DNA from: Ruegeria sp. THAF33
GTDB lineage: Bacteria; Pseudomonadota; Alphaproteobacteria; Rhodobacterales; Rhodobacteraceae
Assembly (NCBI RefSeq): GCF_009363615.1
Contig: NZ_CP045384.1
Coordinates: forward strand, 3,327,501 to 3,391,500
Reading direction: 5' to 3'
Length of the DNA: 64,000 bases
In this document: positions 46,902 through 57,109 of the stretch, piece by piece
How positions within the stretch are numbered: the stretch's first letter is position 1
Layout of the letters: each line of letters begins with the position of its first letter
Notes under the pieces: generated by a model
The model's input: the letters and a program-made list of their open reading frames with translations, nothing else
What the model was told of the DNA's origin: nothing
The model's database searches: none
Translations under genes and position numbers: made by a program

Positions 46902-48005
46902 TTAGACGCTTGCGTCCAATGCAGATAGGATCGCGTCGCCCATTTCGCTGGTCGAGACGGGCTGAACGCCCTCATCCGCAAGCAGGTCGCCGGTGCGAAC
47001 GCCGTCGGCCAGAACCTTCTCGATCGCAGCTTCCAGCCGATCGGCTTCCTCACCCTGATCAAAGCTGTAGCGCAGAGCCATCGCAAAGCTGAGAATGCAG
47101 GCGATCGGGTTGGCTTTGCCCTGACCCGCGATATCGGGGGCGGATCCGTGTACGGGCTCGTACATCGCCTTGGGGCGTCCATTGGCCATCGGCGCGCCCA
47201 GCGATGCCGACGGCAGCATACCCAGAGACCCGGTCAGCATCGCGGCGCAGTCGGACAGGATGTCACCGAACAGGTTGTCGGTCAGGATCACGTCGAACTG
47301 TTTCGGCGCGCGCACCAGCTGCATGGCACCGTTGTCGGCATACATATGGCTCAGCTCAACTTCGGGGTAGTCAGCGGCAACACGGTTGACCACTTCGCGC
47401 CACAGGATACCCGATTCCATCACGTTGGCTTTTTCCATCGAGCACAGCTTTTTGTTCCGGCGCATCGCCAGTTCAAAGGCCGAGCGTGCGGCGCGTTCAA
47501 TCTCGGATTCGGTGTAACGCTGGGTGTTAATGCCGACGCGTTCATTGCCTTCCTCGAAGATGCCGCGCGGTTCACCGAAGTAGACGCCCGAGGTCAGTTC
47601 GCGCACGATCATGATATCCAGACCGGCAACGATGTCTTTCTTCAGCGACGAGAAGTCAGCCAGCGCGTCAAAGCACTGGGCCGGGCGCAGGTTCGAATAC
47701 AGGTCCATTTCCTTGCGCAGGCGCAGCAGGCCGCGCTCGGGCTTCAGGCTGAAATCCAGATCGTCGTATTTCGGACCGCCGACAGCGCCCAGCAGAACCG
47801 CGTCGACCTCTTGCGCCTTGGCCATCGTCTCATCGGACAGAGGCTTGCCGTGGGCGTCATAGGCGGCACCGCCGACCAGATCCTCGCTCACGTCAAATTG
47901 AAGACCGCGATTGGCGCCGAACCAATCGATGATTCTGCGCACTTCGGCCATGACTTCCGGGCCAATTCCGTCTCCGGGCAGGATAAGGAGCGAAGGGTTG
48001 GACAT
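46902..48005 (-). CDS. leuB: 3-isopropylmalate dehydrogenase
   Basis: The 367-aa product has the beta-decarboxylating dehydrogenase pattern: [35 protein letters not shown], the metal Asp region [13 protein letters not shown] and [20 protein letters not shown]. It oxidises 3-isopropylmalate in leucine synthesis. ATG at 48005 follows AAGGAGA. leuC and leuD are on the same strand 5-7 kb upstream but separated by unrelated genes. Confidence 0.96.
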   Translation of the reverse strand: MSNPSLLILPGDGIGPEVMAEVRRIIDWFGANRGLQFDVSEDLVGGAAYDAHGKPLSDETMAKAQEVDAVLLGAVGGPKYDDLDFSLKPERGLLRLRKEMDLYSNLRPAQCFDALADFSSLKKDIVAGLDIMIVRELTSGVYFGEPRGIFEEGNERVGINTQRYTESEIERAARSAFELAMRRNKKLCSMEKANVMESGILWREVVNRVAADYPEVELSHMYADNGAMQLVRAPKQFDVILTDNLFGDILSDCAAMLTGSLGMLPSASLGAPMANGRPKAMYEPVHGSAPDIAGQGKANPIACILSFAMALRYSFDQGEEADRLEAAIEKVLADGVRTGDLLADEGVQPVSTSEMGDAILSALDASV

Positions 48006-48096
48006 GAAGGGTCTCCTTGCGTTTTGTTGCACAGGGCCTAGCGTCTGCGTTGCATCGGGTCAATGAGACGAACCTGCCAAAACAGAAGGAAAACAC

Positions 48097-48624
48097 ATGC
48101 TGACTCCTGGAAATCCGGTTCCTGCGCTGAAAATCGAAACTGTTGCCCATGGCAGCTTCGATCTTGACGCGGACAAGGGCGAAAACGGGACGCTGGTGAT
48201 TCAATATCGCGGGCTGCATTGCCCGATCTGCATCAAGCAGATGGCCGAGGTCGAAGCGGCGCTGGATGACTTCGCGGCGCTGGGCGTCGAGGTTATCATG
48301 ATCACCACCGATACAGCCGAGCGCGCAGCGGAAGCCGCCGAAAAAGCCGGAGCGTCGCGCCTGCGTGTGGGCCACAGCCTTCCCCTGTCCGCTGCGCGGG
48401 ATGATTGGGGTCTTAACATCTCGACCAAGCGCGAAGGCAGCGCCGAACCGGATCTGTTCGCAGAGCCGGGGCATTTCTACATCACACCCGACCGCACGCT
48501 GTACTATGCGTGGCAACAGACCACGCCTTTCGGTCGCCCGTCCATGTCGGATATTGCGGGTGGTTTGAAATTCACATTGGGCAACAACTATCCCGCGCGT
48601 GGAACTTATACCGGTCCGCTTTGA
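48097..48624 (+). CDS. Peroxiredoxin-like (AhpC/TSA family) protein
   Basis: The 175-aa product has a thioredoxin-fold redoxin layout with a C-P-I-C motif in RGLHCPICIKQMAEVEAAL where peroxiredoxins carry the peroxidatic Cys (TxxC) and a downstream Cys. VIMITTDTAERAAEAAEKAG and GHFYITPDRTLYYAW fit the rest of the fold. It may be a thiol peroxidase or disulfide reductase; the CxxC form resembles thioredoxin more than typical Prx. Confidence 0.75.
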   Translation: MLTPGNPVPALKIETVAHGSFDLDADKGENGTLVIQYRGLHCPICIKQMAEVEAALDDFAALGVEVIMITTDTAERAAEAAEKAGASRLRVGHSLPLSAARDDWGLNISTKREGSAEPDLFAEPGHFYITPDRTLYYAWQQTTPFGRPSMSDIAGGLKFTLGNNYPARGTYTGPL

Positions 48625-48627
48625 CCC

Positions 48628-49521
48628 TCAAAGAGCGGCTTTGAGCCCTTCTGCCAACAAATCCCAGACCCTGCGGATGCGCGGGGTCTGGCGCATGGCC
48701 TGAGGTGCGGCCAGCCACACGGGTAGAATCGGGATGTCTACATCCAGCGGCAGGATTTCCACGTCGGGGTCGGCTTGGGCAACCTGTACCTGGCTGAAGC
48801 CTATGCCACAGCCCGCCCGGATCAGTTCCCAATAGGCGCTTTGCAGGTCACAGCGGGTGGCAAAACTGTCGCGGCTGGCTGGCCATCCCTTTTCACGCAT
48901 GGCTTTGATGATCTCCTGGTTCGCGTCAAACCCCACCAGATCATGCGTAAACAGTTCTTCGGGTGTCTTGGGGCGCCCCTTCCGGTCCAGATAGGACTTT
49001 GCCGCACAAAAGCACAGCGGCACATCCCCGAGATAGCGGGAAATGAGATCCACCTGCGCAGGACGATACATCCGCACGGCGATATCCGCCTCGCGATAAA
49101 GCAGATTCTCGGTGGTGTCAGTGGCCACCAGTTCAAGCTGGATCGTGGGCTCCTGCTTGCGGATGGACGCCAGTATCGGTGGCAGCAGGTGATGCGAGGC
49201 AAAGACGGATGCGGTGATGCGCACCGAACCTTCAAGCTGTTGCGATTGCCCAGCAGCGGCAAGACTGAACGCGGTCATGGCGCTGTGCATCTGCTGGGCC
49301 ATCGGCAAAAGCTGTGAACCCGCTTCGCTGAGCTTCAGACCACGCGCGTGGCGATCGAAAAGAGAGACACCCAGCTCGTCCTCGAGGTTTTGGACCTGCC
49401 GCCCTAAAGTGGGTTGGCTGCGATTTAGATGCCGTGCGGCGGCGGACAGCGATCCCGTCTCGGCCACGGCCAGAAAGCATTGGATCAGAGACCAATCTGC
49501 ATGTGTCAGAGCTTTGTCCAT
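48628..49521 (-). CDS. LysR-family transcriptional regulator
   Basis: The 297-aa product has the LysR winged helix (about 8-65; FLAVAETGSLSAAARHLNRS then QPTLGRQVQNLEDELG) and a substrate-binding-like domain with RITASVFASHHLLPPILASI. It is divergent from an NAD-binding epimerase-like gene, across an 84-bp gap holding a short palindrome. Confidence 0.92.
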   Translation of the reverse strand: MDKALTHADWSLIQCFLAVAETGSLSAAARHLNRSQPTLGRQVQNLEDELGVSLFDRHARGLKLSEAGSQLLPMAQQMHSAMTAFSLAAAGQSQQLEGSVRITASVFASHHLLPPILASIRKQEPTIQLELVATDTTENLLYREADIAVRMYRPAQVDLISRYLGDVPLCFCAAKSYLDRKGRPKTPEELFTHDLVGFDANQEIIKAMREKGWPASRDSFATRCDLQSAYWELIRAGCGIGFSQVQVAQADPDVEILPLDVDIPILPVWLAAPQAMRQTPRIRRVWDLLAEGLKAAL

Positions 49522-49544
49522 TCAGAAATGAATACACGTTCTGC

Positions 49545-49559
49545 GAATTGCGGCAATTC
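49545..49559. promoter_or_regulatory. Short palindrome in the divergent lysR-epimerase promoter
   Basis: GAATTGC-G-GCAATTC is a perfect 7-bp inverted repeat around one base. It lies 24 bp from the lysR start and 47 bp from the epimerase-like gene and may be the LysR binding site. Confidence 0.5.
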
Positions 49560-49605
49560 CTTGCGCGAAGTGAATGGCTAGATTGATCTCAGTCAGGAGG
49601 CAAAC

Positions 49606-50514
49606 ATGGCACAATCTGCACTGGTACTGGGCGCAACAGGTCGTTTTGGACGCAACGCAGCCCTGGCGTTCAGGCGCGCGGGCTGGGACGTGACAGAATT
49701 TGACCGCAGGTCTGATTCGCTGTCACAGGCGGCGCGCGGCGTGGACGTCATCGTGAACGGATGGAACCCGCCCTATCCCGATTGGGCACGCGATGTGCCG
49801 GTGCTGACCAAACGAGTGATAGATGCGGCCTCAGATACGGGGGCGACCGTGATCGTGCCGGGCAATGTCTACGTATTTGGTGAAAATACGCCGGGTCCAT
49901 GGTTGGGCGGGACTCCGCATCAGGCCACCAACCCTCTGGGCCGGGTTCGGATCGAGATGGAAGAGGCCTATCGCGCGTCAACCGTGCACACCATCCTTTT
50001 GCGCGCCGGGGATTTCATCGACACCAATGCATCCGGAAACTGGTTCGATCAGGTCATGATCAAACGTCTTTCGCGCGGTCAGTTCGTTTACCCCGGTGAT
50101 CCGGACGCACCGCACGCTTGGGCCTTTCTGCCTGATCTGGCCCGCGCCGCCGTCGCGCTGGCAGAGATGCGGCAAGACCTTCCGCGTTTTTGCGATGTTC
50201 CCTTTGAAGGGTATACTTTGACCGGGACGCAGATTGCTCAATCCCTTTCACAAGTCACCGGCCGGCCGGTTGCAGTGCGGCGCATGAAATGGTGGCCACT
50301 GCAATTGGCCCGCCCGTTCTGGCGCATGGCCCCTCATTTGATCGAGATGCGGTACCTCTGGCACGTGCCGCATCAATTGGATGGCGGCTATATGAAAGAA
50401 TTGCTGGCCTCGTTTTCTAAAACGAAGCTAGAGGATGCCTTGCGTTCCGCCATTCCGTCCCAACGTGCCGCTTCGTCGCCAACAACCGGGAACAGGGGCG
50501 AGGTTCTAGGGTAG
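49606..50514 (+). CDS. NAD(P)-binding epimerase/reductase-like protein
   Basis: The 302-aa product starts with a Rossmann motif, ALVLGATGRFGRNAALAF, and has an extended-SDR appearance (VIVPGNVYVFGENTPGP, ARAAVALAEM). The classical YxxxK is not obvious, so catalytic function as a dehydrogenase or epimerase is uncertain. AGGAGG lies 8 nt upstream of the start. The divergent LysR gene probably controls it. Its 3' end overlaps the convergent gene by 9 nt. Confidence 0.75.
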   Translation: MAQSALVLGATGRFGRNAALAFRRAGWDVTEFDRRSDSLSQAARGVDVIVNGWNPPYPDWARDVPVLTKRVIDAASDTGATVIVPGNVYVFGENTPGPWLGGTPHQATNPLGRVRIEMEEAYRASTVHTILLRAGDFIDTNASGNWFDQVMIKRLSRGQFVYPGDPDAPHAWAFLPDLARAAVALAEMRQDLPRFCDVPFEGYTLTGTQIAQSLSQVTGRPVAVRRMKWWPLQLARPFWRMAPHLIEMRYLWHVPHQLDGGYMKELLASFSKTKLEDALRSAIPSQRAASSPTTGNRGEVLG

Positions 50515-51534
50515 GGTTATGTCAACCCAGACCAGTCGATGCCTGCTGGCGCGTCGGGCACTGTCGTACAGCGTGTCACCTTCCACGGGCCAGACAATGC
50601 CGGTTTCCAAGATCTGCAGATCACTGGACGGCAACACATAGTCAACGCGCATTTCCCCGGTGGCTTTCCATTCGACCGTTGCTGATGACCCCGATGGATC
50701 CTTTGGTATCGGGTCCTGCACCTTGGGATCGGTCAAAAGCGCGCGAATGGCCTGTTTGTGGCCTTCTCCGCGGCTCGGGTCGAGATTGGCGTCCGCGGCT
50801 ATCACGAAGGGGCCTTGAGGAACTGGCCCCAGACCGCCATTCAGAAAAACCGACCACAGGCGAATCTCATCCCTGTTGCGCAGACCGTTGCGATCCTCGG
50901 GTCCGTCAAAAACCGGTGGGGCAGCGTGAAAGGTCATCAGGCTGAATCGCCCCTGCGGGGTTTCGATCGGAAGCACCCAATGCACGGTCGAGGACAGGCG
51001 CTGAATGTCGTGCGCAGCTTGAGACGGGAAGGGGAGCCCATCCTTGCGTGGCAAAGCAGCCCCAGGCAGGTCTTTCCACCGCAGATCGGTGTAATCCTGA
51101 ACGTCATCGGTCATGATTTCGAAACGGGACAACACCGCCACCCCTCCGTGGCCGGTGAACTTCCCCCAGCCCTGCGCGTCTCCGGGGCCTTGCGTTTTGC
51201 CATCACCGTCCAGATCCAGCGGCGTTTCCAGCCCAGCATTTGGTTGGGCGGAAAAGTGATAGGGGAAATCCAGGCCTGCCTCGCGCAGTTTCTCGGACAG
51301 GGCGCTCAGGGCTGCGCCTTCGAGATCCCAGTCGATGCCTTGCAGGGCAATGACATCAGGTCGCGCAGCGGCAATGACCTCGACAACGGCTTCAACCTGC
51401 GCATCATCCCGCTGGATGTCGCGCAGCAGCAGGCCGGGGCCGTTTCTGCTGAGTTCAGTGTTGTAGGTGGAGATGCGATAAACCTCTGCCTGCACCGATA
51501 AAGGCAGCAGCAGCAGAACAAGGGCACGGATCAT
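50506..51534 (-). CDS. Secreted endonuclease/exonuclease/phosphatase family protein
   Basis: The 342-aa product has a signal peptide (MIRALVLLLLPLSVQAE) followed by the EEP fold: STYNTELSRNGPG, the Asp-Asn motif VIAADANLDPS, MRVDYVLPS and the last catalytic His in RRASRHRLVWVDI. The usual Asn-Glu metal motif is partly altered (VIALQGIDWD where QE is expected), so the strength of catalysis is unclear. ATG at 51534 overlaps the upstream stop as ATGA, so it is coupled to the membrane protein gene. Confidence 0.78.
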   Translation of the reverse strand: MIRALVLLLLPLSVQAEVYRISTYNTELSRNGPGLLLRDIQRDDAQVEAVVEVIAAARPDVIALQGIDWDLEGAALSALSEKLREAGLDFPYHFSAQPNAGLETPLDLDGDGKTQGPGDAQGWGKFTGHGGVAVLSRFEIMTDDVQDYTDLRWKDLPGAALPRKDGLPFPSQAAHDIQRLSSTVHWVLPIETPQGRFSLMTFHAAPPVFDGPEDRNGLRNRDEIRLWSVFLNGGLGPVPQGPFVIAADANLDPSRGEGHKQAIRALLTDPKVQDPIPKDPSGSSATVEWKATGEMRVDYVLPSSDLQILETGIVWPVEGDTLYDSARRASRHRLVWVDITLP

Positions 51535-52361
51535 GCGGCTTGCGTTGTCTCGCTTGTCGAATAGGCACGGCGCTTTTCCACGATCAGACCCGCGATGCGA
51601 AGCGTCGCCATGCCGCGCATGATCATGCTGGCGGGCAGGAAGGCCCAGGCGCACATTGTCCAGATCAACGTTTGCGGATTGCTCAGCGAGATCGGGGCGA
51701 CGACGCTGCTCATGAGCTTGATTACAGCCGGAATGAGGAAGGGAAGCAGAACGCCAATGCAGATATTCAGGCGGCCATCGCGTTGCAGACGGGTAACGAC
51801 ATCGCCGCCCTTGGTCGGATCAAACAACGGTAGATTGGTCCACACGTTGAAGGCGCCATTGCCCGTGGGCCAGCCACGCACTTTGACCGCATAGGCAAAG
51901 CTGGCGACGGTGACCAAGGCGGCCACATAGGCCACACTGGCTGCGATCCGAACCAATTCGATCAACGGCTGGCCCGCATCCAAGGGCAGCATCAGCACGA
52001 TCAACCGAACCGGGGAATAGGGAAAGTCCGCGACATTCGCGACGGCCAGACCCGCGGTGTAGGCGAACGCGGTCAGCTCAGTCGGCTCATAGGCGTTTTT
52101 GCAAACCAGGGTCAGAAAGGTGACCATCGACATCAGCCCGACAAACCGCAGACGGTTCACCGGCGGCGCATCGCGAAATTCAATAAAGCTGGGAAAGGCG
52201 GAATTGTACTCGGCGAATGTCAGGATGAACGCGAGAATCGCGAGGAAGACCAGAATCTCGGTCCCGTTCGTCGATGATACAGGCAGGTACAACGCGGGTG
52301 TCAGCACCATCAGTGCCACAAGTATTCCGCGTATCGCCGCCCCTGTTGTGCGCGCAATCAC
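51531..52361 (-). CDS. Hypothetical integral membrane protein, 276 aa
   Basis: The product has about six membrane helices (about 10-27, 34-52, 73-90, 97-112, 138-158, 200-220, with more near 230-250). No catalytic motif or known transporter signature is recognised. It overlaps the secreted EEP-family gene by 4 nt, so the two are probably one unit. Confidence 0.7.
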   Translation of the reverse strand: MIARTTGAAIRGILVALMVLTPALYLPVSSTNGTEILVFLAILAFILTFAEYNSAFPSFIEFRDAPPVNRLRFVGLMSMVTFLTLVCKNAYEPTELTAFAYTAGLAVANVADFPYSPVRLIVLMLPLDAGQPLIELVRIAASVAYVAALVTVASFAYAVKVRGWPTGNGAFNVWTNLPLFDPTKGGDVVTRLQRDGRLNICIGVLLPFLIPAVIKLMSSVVAPISLSNPQTLIWTMCAWAFLPASMIMRGMATLRIAGLIVEKRRAYSTSETTQAA

Positions 52362-52693
52362 TATCCGAACCCTTTTTCAAACCGGATAAGTCGATCTTCG
52401 CCGACTTACATTCCAACTTGTGCCCATCGTCTCGAGTTTTTGACGGATGCCTCTTTAGCGCCAACATGGACGATAAGCGGCATTTCGCTCAAGACAGGGT
52501 GCAGAAAACACGTGATTTCGGGCAAAATGATGGCGCAACTGGTGCGGGATTGCATCATTTTCGACGCAAATCCGACGTGTATCTCAATGTGAGACCAAGA
52601 TGTTGTGGTTCTGGTAAAATCAACCCCAAGAATGAGAACGGGGCCGCCTTGGCGACCCCGTTAGGTTGAGTATCCAAAGAATCGGCTCGGGCC
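52362..52693. other. 332-bp intergenic region with a weak hairpin
   Basis: Between the leuD stop and the membrane protein start no supported gene is seen. An imperfect stem AACGGGG...CCCCGTT (52637-52662) lies near the leuD end and may terminate leuD, though no T run follows on the minus strand. Confidence 0.45.
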
Positions 52694-53299
52694 TTACACC
52701 CAGGGGCGGGCCTGACTTGCGTGATCCTCGAATTTGTCGATGTGGTGGTCTTTTTCCATGGTCAGACCGATATCGTCCAGACCGTTCAGCAGGCAGTGCT
52801 TGCGGTGCGGATCGATGTCGAATTCGATCACGACCCCATCCGAAGTGGTGATCTGCTGATCTTCCAGGTGCACGGTCATGCGGGCGTTCTCACCCTTATG
52901 TGCGTCTTCCATCAGGATCGCGTGGTGTTCTTCTTCGACCACGATCGGCAGGATGCCGTTCTTGAAGCAGTTGTTGAAAAAGATGTCGGCAAAGCTGGTC
53001 GAGATCACGACCTTGATGCCGAAATCCTTGATCGCCCAGGGTGCGTGTTCGCGCGACGAGCCGCAGCCGAAATTGTCGCCGGCGACCAGAATTTCGGCCT
53101 CGCGATAGGCGGGCTTGTTCAGGACGAACTCTTGGTTCTCGCGCCCGTCATCATGATAGCGCATTTCATCAAACAGCACGACGCCAAGGCCGGACCGTTT
53201 GATGGTTTTCAGATGCACTTTGGGAATGATCATATCGGTGTCGATATTGATCAGTGGCATCGGGGCGGCCACCCCGTGGACTTTTTCAAACTTTTCCAT
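52694..53299 (-). CDS. leuD: 3-isopropylmalate dehydratase small subunit
   Basis: The 201-aa product matches Leu[43 protein letters not shown] and [17 protein letters not shown]. With LeuC it isomerises 2-isopropylmalate to 3-isopropylmalate. An hdeD-like gene lies between leuC and leuD, 42 bp from leuD and 37 bp from leuC, so the three could still be one transcript. Confidence 0.96.
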   Translation of the reverse strand: MEKFEKVHGVAAPMPLINIDTDMIIPKVHLKTIKRSGLGVVLFDEMRYHDDGRENQEFVLNKPAYREAEILVAGDNFGCGSSREHAPWAIKDFGIKVVISTSFADIFFNNCFKNGILPIVVEEEHHAILMEDAHKGENARMTVHLEDQQITTSDGVVIEFDIDPHRKHCLLNGLDDIGLTMEKDHHIDKFEDHASQARPWV

Positions 53300-53341
53300 G
53301 TCTGCACTCCTGCAGGAGAGGGCCGCGCCCGTATCCCGCGA

Positions 53342-53896
53342 TTAAGCTTCTTTCGCTTCTGTTGTTTCGTCCTTGGGTGCGTTCTTGACGAAGAACGCCA
53401 TGAACACCAATCCGAACCCGTTGAACAGCATCTCGATGCCCAGCAGGATACCCAGAAGGCTCAGCAAAGCGGCGGGTTCGCTGCTTGCATAAGACCAGAT
53501 GATACCTGCGAGGATGATCGACAAGATGCCCGAGATCATCGTGGGCCAGAAAAACTGTGTTCCTTTCATCTGGAACGACAGAATGACCCGCGCGATGCCG
53601 CCTGCCATGAACAGGATCAGCATCACGGTTGCCAGCGTCAGTGTTCCCTGTAGCGGGTGATCCAGAAAGGACCAGCCCAGGAACAGCATGACCGCACCCA
53701 TGATGAGTGACAGAATCTTGTTGCCTGTGCCTTCGACGGTGAAACCGCCGACCACCTGCATCGCGCCCGCAATCAGCAGCAGCGCACCGGTTACGACCGT
53801 TACGGCAAGCGAAGCCGCAATCGCATTGCCCAGCGCAAAGACGCCGAACGCAATTGATAGAAGCCCCAGCAGGAGCCATTTGACCCAGTCACTCAT
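53342..53896 (-). CDS. HdeD-family (DUF308) membrane protein
   Basis: The 184-aa product has six short hydrophobic helices in the repeating pairs typical of DUF308/HdeD, e.g. LLLGLLSIAFGVFALGNAIAA, GAVMLFLGWSFLDHPLQG and ISGILSIILAGIIWSYA. HdeD in E. coli is acid-stress linked; no such role is shown here. It interrupts the leuC-leuD pair. Confidence 0.82.
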   Translation of the reverse strand: MSDWVKWLLLGLLSIAFGVFALGNAIAASLAVTVVTGALLLIAGAMQVVGGFTVEGTGNKILSLIMGAVMLFLGWSFLDHPLQGTLTLATVMLILFMAGGIARVILSFQMKGTQFFWPTMISGILSIILAGIIWSYASSEPAALLSLLGILLGIEMLFNGFGLVFMAFFVKNAPKDETTEAKEA

Positions 53897-53933
53897 TTGT
53901 TCAATCCCTCAAATATCTAGATATGAGGGCACC

Positions 53934-55337
53934 TTACATCAATTCACGGACGTCTGTCAGCCGTCCCGTGATTGCCGCTGCGGCAGCCATTGCCGGGCTC
54001 AGCAGATGTGTGCGCCCGCCCCGGCCCTGACGGCCTTCGAAGTTGCGGTTCGAGGTCGCGGCACAGCGTTCGCCCGGTTGCAACTGGTCGGGGTTCATCG
54101 CCAGGCACATCGAACAGCCTGCCAGACGCCATTCGAACCCGGCCTCTTTGAAGATGTCGGCCAGGCCTTCTTCTTCGGCCTGGGCGCGGACCAGCCCCGA
54201 ACCAGGCACGACCATGGCGCGCATCCCGTCCTTGATCTTCTTGCCTTTCAGGATTTCGGCCGCGGCACGCAGGTCTTCAATACGTCCGTTGGTGCAGGAC
54301 CCGATAAAGACGGTGTCAATCTCGACATCGCTCAGCTTCTGACCGGCTTTCAGACCCATATACTCGATTGACCGGCGGGCCGCCTCGACCTTGCCGCCTT
54401 CGAAATCCTCGGGGTGCGGCACGGTTGCAGTGATCGGCAGAACATCCTCGGGGCTGGTGCCCCAGGTGACGACAGGCGCGATGTCTTCGCCACGAATCGT
54501 GACAACCTTGTCGAAATGCGCGCCTTCGTCGGTGTAGAGTGTTTTCCACCAATTCATCGCGGCTTCCCACTGCGCACCTTTCGGCGCATGCGGACGGCCT
54601 TTGACATATTCGAACGTGGTTTCATCCGGTGCGATCAGCCCTGCGCGTGCGCCGCCTTCGATGGCCATGTTGCAGACGGTCATGCGGCCTTCCATCGACA
54701 GGTTGCGGATGGCTTCACCGCAATACTCGATGACATAGCCGGTGCCGCCGGCGGTGCCGGTTTCGCCGATCACGGCCAGGGTGATGTCCTTGGCGGTCAC
54801 GCCCGGCTGCAATTTGCCGGTGATTTCCACCTTCATGTTCTTGGATTTCTTCTGGATCAGGGTCTGCGTGGCCAGAACGTGTTCGACCTCGGACGTACCG
54901 ATGCCATGGGCCAATGCGCCGAATGCGCCATGGGTGGCGGTATGGCTGTCGCCGCAGACGACGGTCATGCCCGGCAGGGTCCAGCCTTGTTCGGGGCCGA
55001 CGATGTGCACGATGCCCTGACGTACGTCATTCACCGGGTAGTAGTGAATGCCGAAATCCCGGGCGTTCTTGTCCAGCGCTTCGACCTGAATGCGCGATTC
55101 CGGGTTTTCAATACCGTTCACCCGGTCCGGTGTGGTCGGAACGTTGTGGTCCGGCACGGCAATGGTCTTTTCTGGCGCGCGCACCTTGCGGCCAGCCATG
55201 CGCAGGCCTTCGAACGCCTGCGGGCTGGTGACCTCGTGGACCAGATGGCGGTCGATATACAGCAGGCAGGTGCCATCATCGGCTTCGTGCGCGACATGGG
55301 CATCCCAGATCTTGTCATAGAGTGTTTTGGGGGACAT
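53934..55337 (-). CDS. leuC: 3-isopropylmalate dehydratase large subunit
   Basis: The 467-aa product is an aconitase-type enzyme with cluster ligands in [18 protein letters not shown] and [10 protein letters not shown], and substrate motif [22 protein letters not shown] at 55337 follows GAGAGGACAC; the frame's earlier start overlaps unrelated spacer. It partners LeuD, encoded 0.6 kb downstream. Confidence 0.96.
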   Translation of the reverse strand: MSPKTLYDKIWDAHVAHEADDGTCLLYIDRHLVHEVTSPQAFEGLRMAGRKVRAPEKTIAVPDHNVPTTPDRVNGIENPESRIQVEALDKNARDFGIHYYPVNDVRQGIVHIVGPEQGWTLPGMTVVCGDSHTATHGAFGALAHGIGTSEVEHVLATQTLIQKKSKNMKVEITGKLQPGVTAKDITLAVIGETGTAGGTGYVIEYCGEAIRNLSMEGRMTVCNMAIEGGARAGLIAPDETTFEYVKGRPHAPKGAQWEAAMNWWKTLYTDEGAHFDKVVTIRGEDIAPVVTWGTSPEDVLPITATVPHPEDFEGGKVEAARRSIEYMGLKAGQKLSDVEIDTVFIGSCTNGRIEDLRAAAEILKGKKIKDGMRAMVVPGSGLVRAQAEEEGLADIFKEAGFEWRLAGCSMCLAMNPDQLQPGERCAATSNRNFEGRQGRGGRTHLLSPAMAAAAAITGRLTDVRELM

Positions 55338-55591
55338 GTGTCCTCTCCCGTATGTAATGAGAAATAGCTGGCGAGTTGGCTCAGGCGACGGGTAGGCGCG
55401 CCAGGACCGTGCGGGCAGCCCCAAAGAACCGTTCGCGCAGACGCGCGCGGTCTTCCAGATTCTGTTCTTGGGCCACATTGAGTCTCATGCGGTTCAGATA
55501 TACCGCGCCTTTGCTGCAATCAAGGTTCAAAACCGGTGTCAGACTTGCATCGCCTAGCATTGCTGTCCAAGCTGCCGTGCAGGAGGCGCGT

Positions 55592-56944
55592 ATGAACCAA
55601 GACCTGATCCCCAGCTCGCTGACAGACCTTTACAACAACATGGTCGCGGGGTTCTCTTCCGAGCTTCAAGAACTGGTCGAGTTGGTGGTTACGCCGGGCT
55701 GGCGGCAGTATCAGTTGGTCATCATCCTTTTCCTTTGGGCGCTGGCTTTCCTTCTGAAAGTCTTGACACAGCCACGATGGGATGCCTGGACGCGTGCCCG
55801 CACCGGATGGCCGAAATGGCGGCTTCGCACCATGGTACAGCTGATGCAGCGACTGACGCTGGTCTATTTCGTGCTGCTGTCCTGGCTCTTGTATCAGGTT
55901 ATGCAGCATGTCACCTGGCCGTCGCGCAGTTATCTCATTGGGATCATTGCAACCCTGGCAACTGCGTGGCTGGCGATTGCACTGGTCGCGAGGCTTGTCC
56001 GCAACCGGACGCTGCGACGGATATTCAAGTGGGCAATGTGGGTCTATGCAACGCTTGTTGCGTTGAATCTGACGGATGACGTGGCCGAATTCCTTGATGG
56101 GGTCGCGATTTCCGTCGGTGACCTGCATATTTCGGTGCTGGGCATTCTCAAGGCCATCCTGCTGATCGGAGTCCTGTTGACGCTGGCCCGCATCGGCACC
56201 CGCGCGGCCGAGCGTGGATTGCAGAGCAATGACGACATCACTCCGTCCATGCAGGTGTTGTTGGCCAAGGGAATTCAGGTGCTGCTGTATGGCGCGGTCT
56301 TTCTGGCTGCGATCCGCACGCTGGGCTTCGATCTGACCGGCATTGCGCTGTTGTCGGGCGCGATCGGCGTGGGCATCGGGTTCGGCCTGCAAAAAGTGGT
56401 TTCGAACCTCATATCGGGGATCATTATCCTGATGGATCGGTCGATCAAGCCAGGCGATGTGATCTCGCTGGGCGATACGTTCGGTTGGATCAATGCGCTG
56501 GGCGCACGCTATGTCTCGGTTGTCACGCGGGACGGGCGGGAATACCTGATCCCGAACGAGGACCTGATTACCAACCAGGTGGTGAACTGGTCGCATTCCG
56601 ACAAATTCGTGCGGTTGGATCTGGATTTCGGCACCAGCTATGAGGATGACCCCCACAAAGTGCGCGCAACGGCGATCCGGGCTGTGAAGGCGGTGACCCG
56701 CGTGCTGAGTGGCGGAAAACATGAACCGGTTTGCCATATCACCGGTTTTGGCGACAGCAGCGTGGATTACGTGCTGCGGTTCTGGATCAGCGATCCGACC
56801 AAGGGGCTGACCAACATTCGGGGCAATGTTTACCTCGCCCTCTGGGACGCCTTCAAGGCCGAGGGGATATCGATTCCCTTCCCTCAGCGCGAGGTTCGGT
56901 TGCTGTCGGACGGCGCAGACTCGCAACAGATCGCCAAAGAGTGA
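55592..56944 (+). CDS. Mechanosensitive ion channel, MscS family
   Basis: The 450-aa product has several N-terminal helices (about 45-62, 85-108, 115-135, 145-165 and 180-205), then the MscS pore and beta domain: GIGFGLQKVVSNLISGIIILMD, KPGDVISLGDTFGWINALGARY, VVTRDGREYLIPNEDLI and QVVNWSHSD. It relieves osmotic pressure at the inner membrane. AGGAGG (55581-55586) precedes the ATG at 55592 by 5 nt, fixing the start. Confidence 0.92.
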   Translation: MNQDLIPSSLTDLYNNMVAGFSSELQELVELVVTPGWRQYQLVIILFLWALAFLLKVLTQPRWDAWTRARTGWPKWRLRTMVQLMQRLTLVYFVLLSWLLYQVMQHVTWPSRSYLIGIIATLATAWLAIALVARLVRNRTLRRIFKWAMWVYATLVALNLTDDVAEFLDGVAISVGDLHISVLGILKAILLIGVLLTLARIGTRAAERGLQSNDDITPSMQVLLAKGIQVLLYGAVFLAAIRTLGFDLTGIALLSGAIGVGIGFGLQKVVSNLISGIIILMDRSIKPGDVISLGDTFGWINALGARYVSVVTRDGREYLIPNEDLITNQVVNWSHSDKFVRLDLDFGTSYEDDPHKVRATAIRAVKAVTRVLSGGKHEPVCHITGFGDSSVDYVLRFWISDPTKGLTNIRGNVYLALWDAFKAEGISIPFPQREVRLLSDGADSQQIAKE

Positions 56945-57010
56945 GCGCCTGTGCGGCCCCTAAAGCGCCCGTTCATTGAAATGTTGCATTCCCCTTGTTA
57001 CCTTATTAGT

Positions 57011-57026
57011 ACCCCGGCGCCGGGGT
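57011..57026. repeat. Perfect 16-bp palindrome after the MscS gene
   Basis: ACCCCGGCGCCGGGGT followed by TT lies in the 164-bp gap between mscS and rsfS. It could form a terminator-type hairpin (loop of the central bases) or act as a regulatory site; the T run is short. Confidence 0.45.
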
Positions 57027-57052
57027 TTCACGGCGCGCAGCAAAGGAGGACT

Positions 57053-57109
57053 ATGTCCTGTCACTACATACACAGGCGGGTTTGCCCGCCGAAGACGGGG
57101 CCGGTGTAA
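57053..57109 (+). CDS. Possible 18-codon leader ORF coupled to rsfS
   Basis: An ATG at 57053, behind AAAGGAGG (57042-57049; spacing only 3 nt from GGAGG), opens 18 codons ending in TAA at 57107-57109, whose last base is the first base of the rsfS ATG. The peptide is basic and Pro/Cys-containing. A GGCGGG-TTTG-CCCGCC hairpin (57075-57090) lies inside it. It could be a translational-coupling leader, or the strong SD may simply belong to something else. Confidence 0.35.
   Translation: MSCHYIHRRVCPPKTGPV

Noticed and set aside
52274..52669. 131-aa plus-strand frame in the leuD-upstream gap
   Set aside because: Composition and lack of a ribosome site or motif suggest spacer; it also overlaps a real minus-strand gene at its start.
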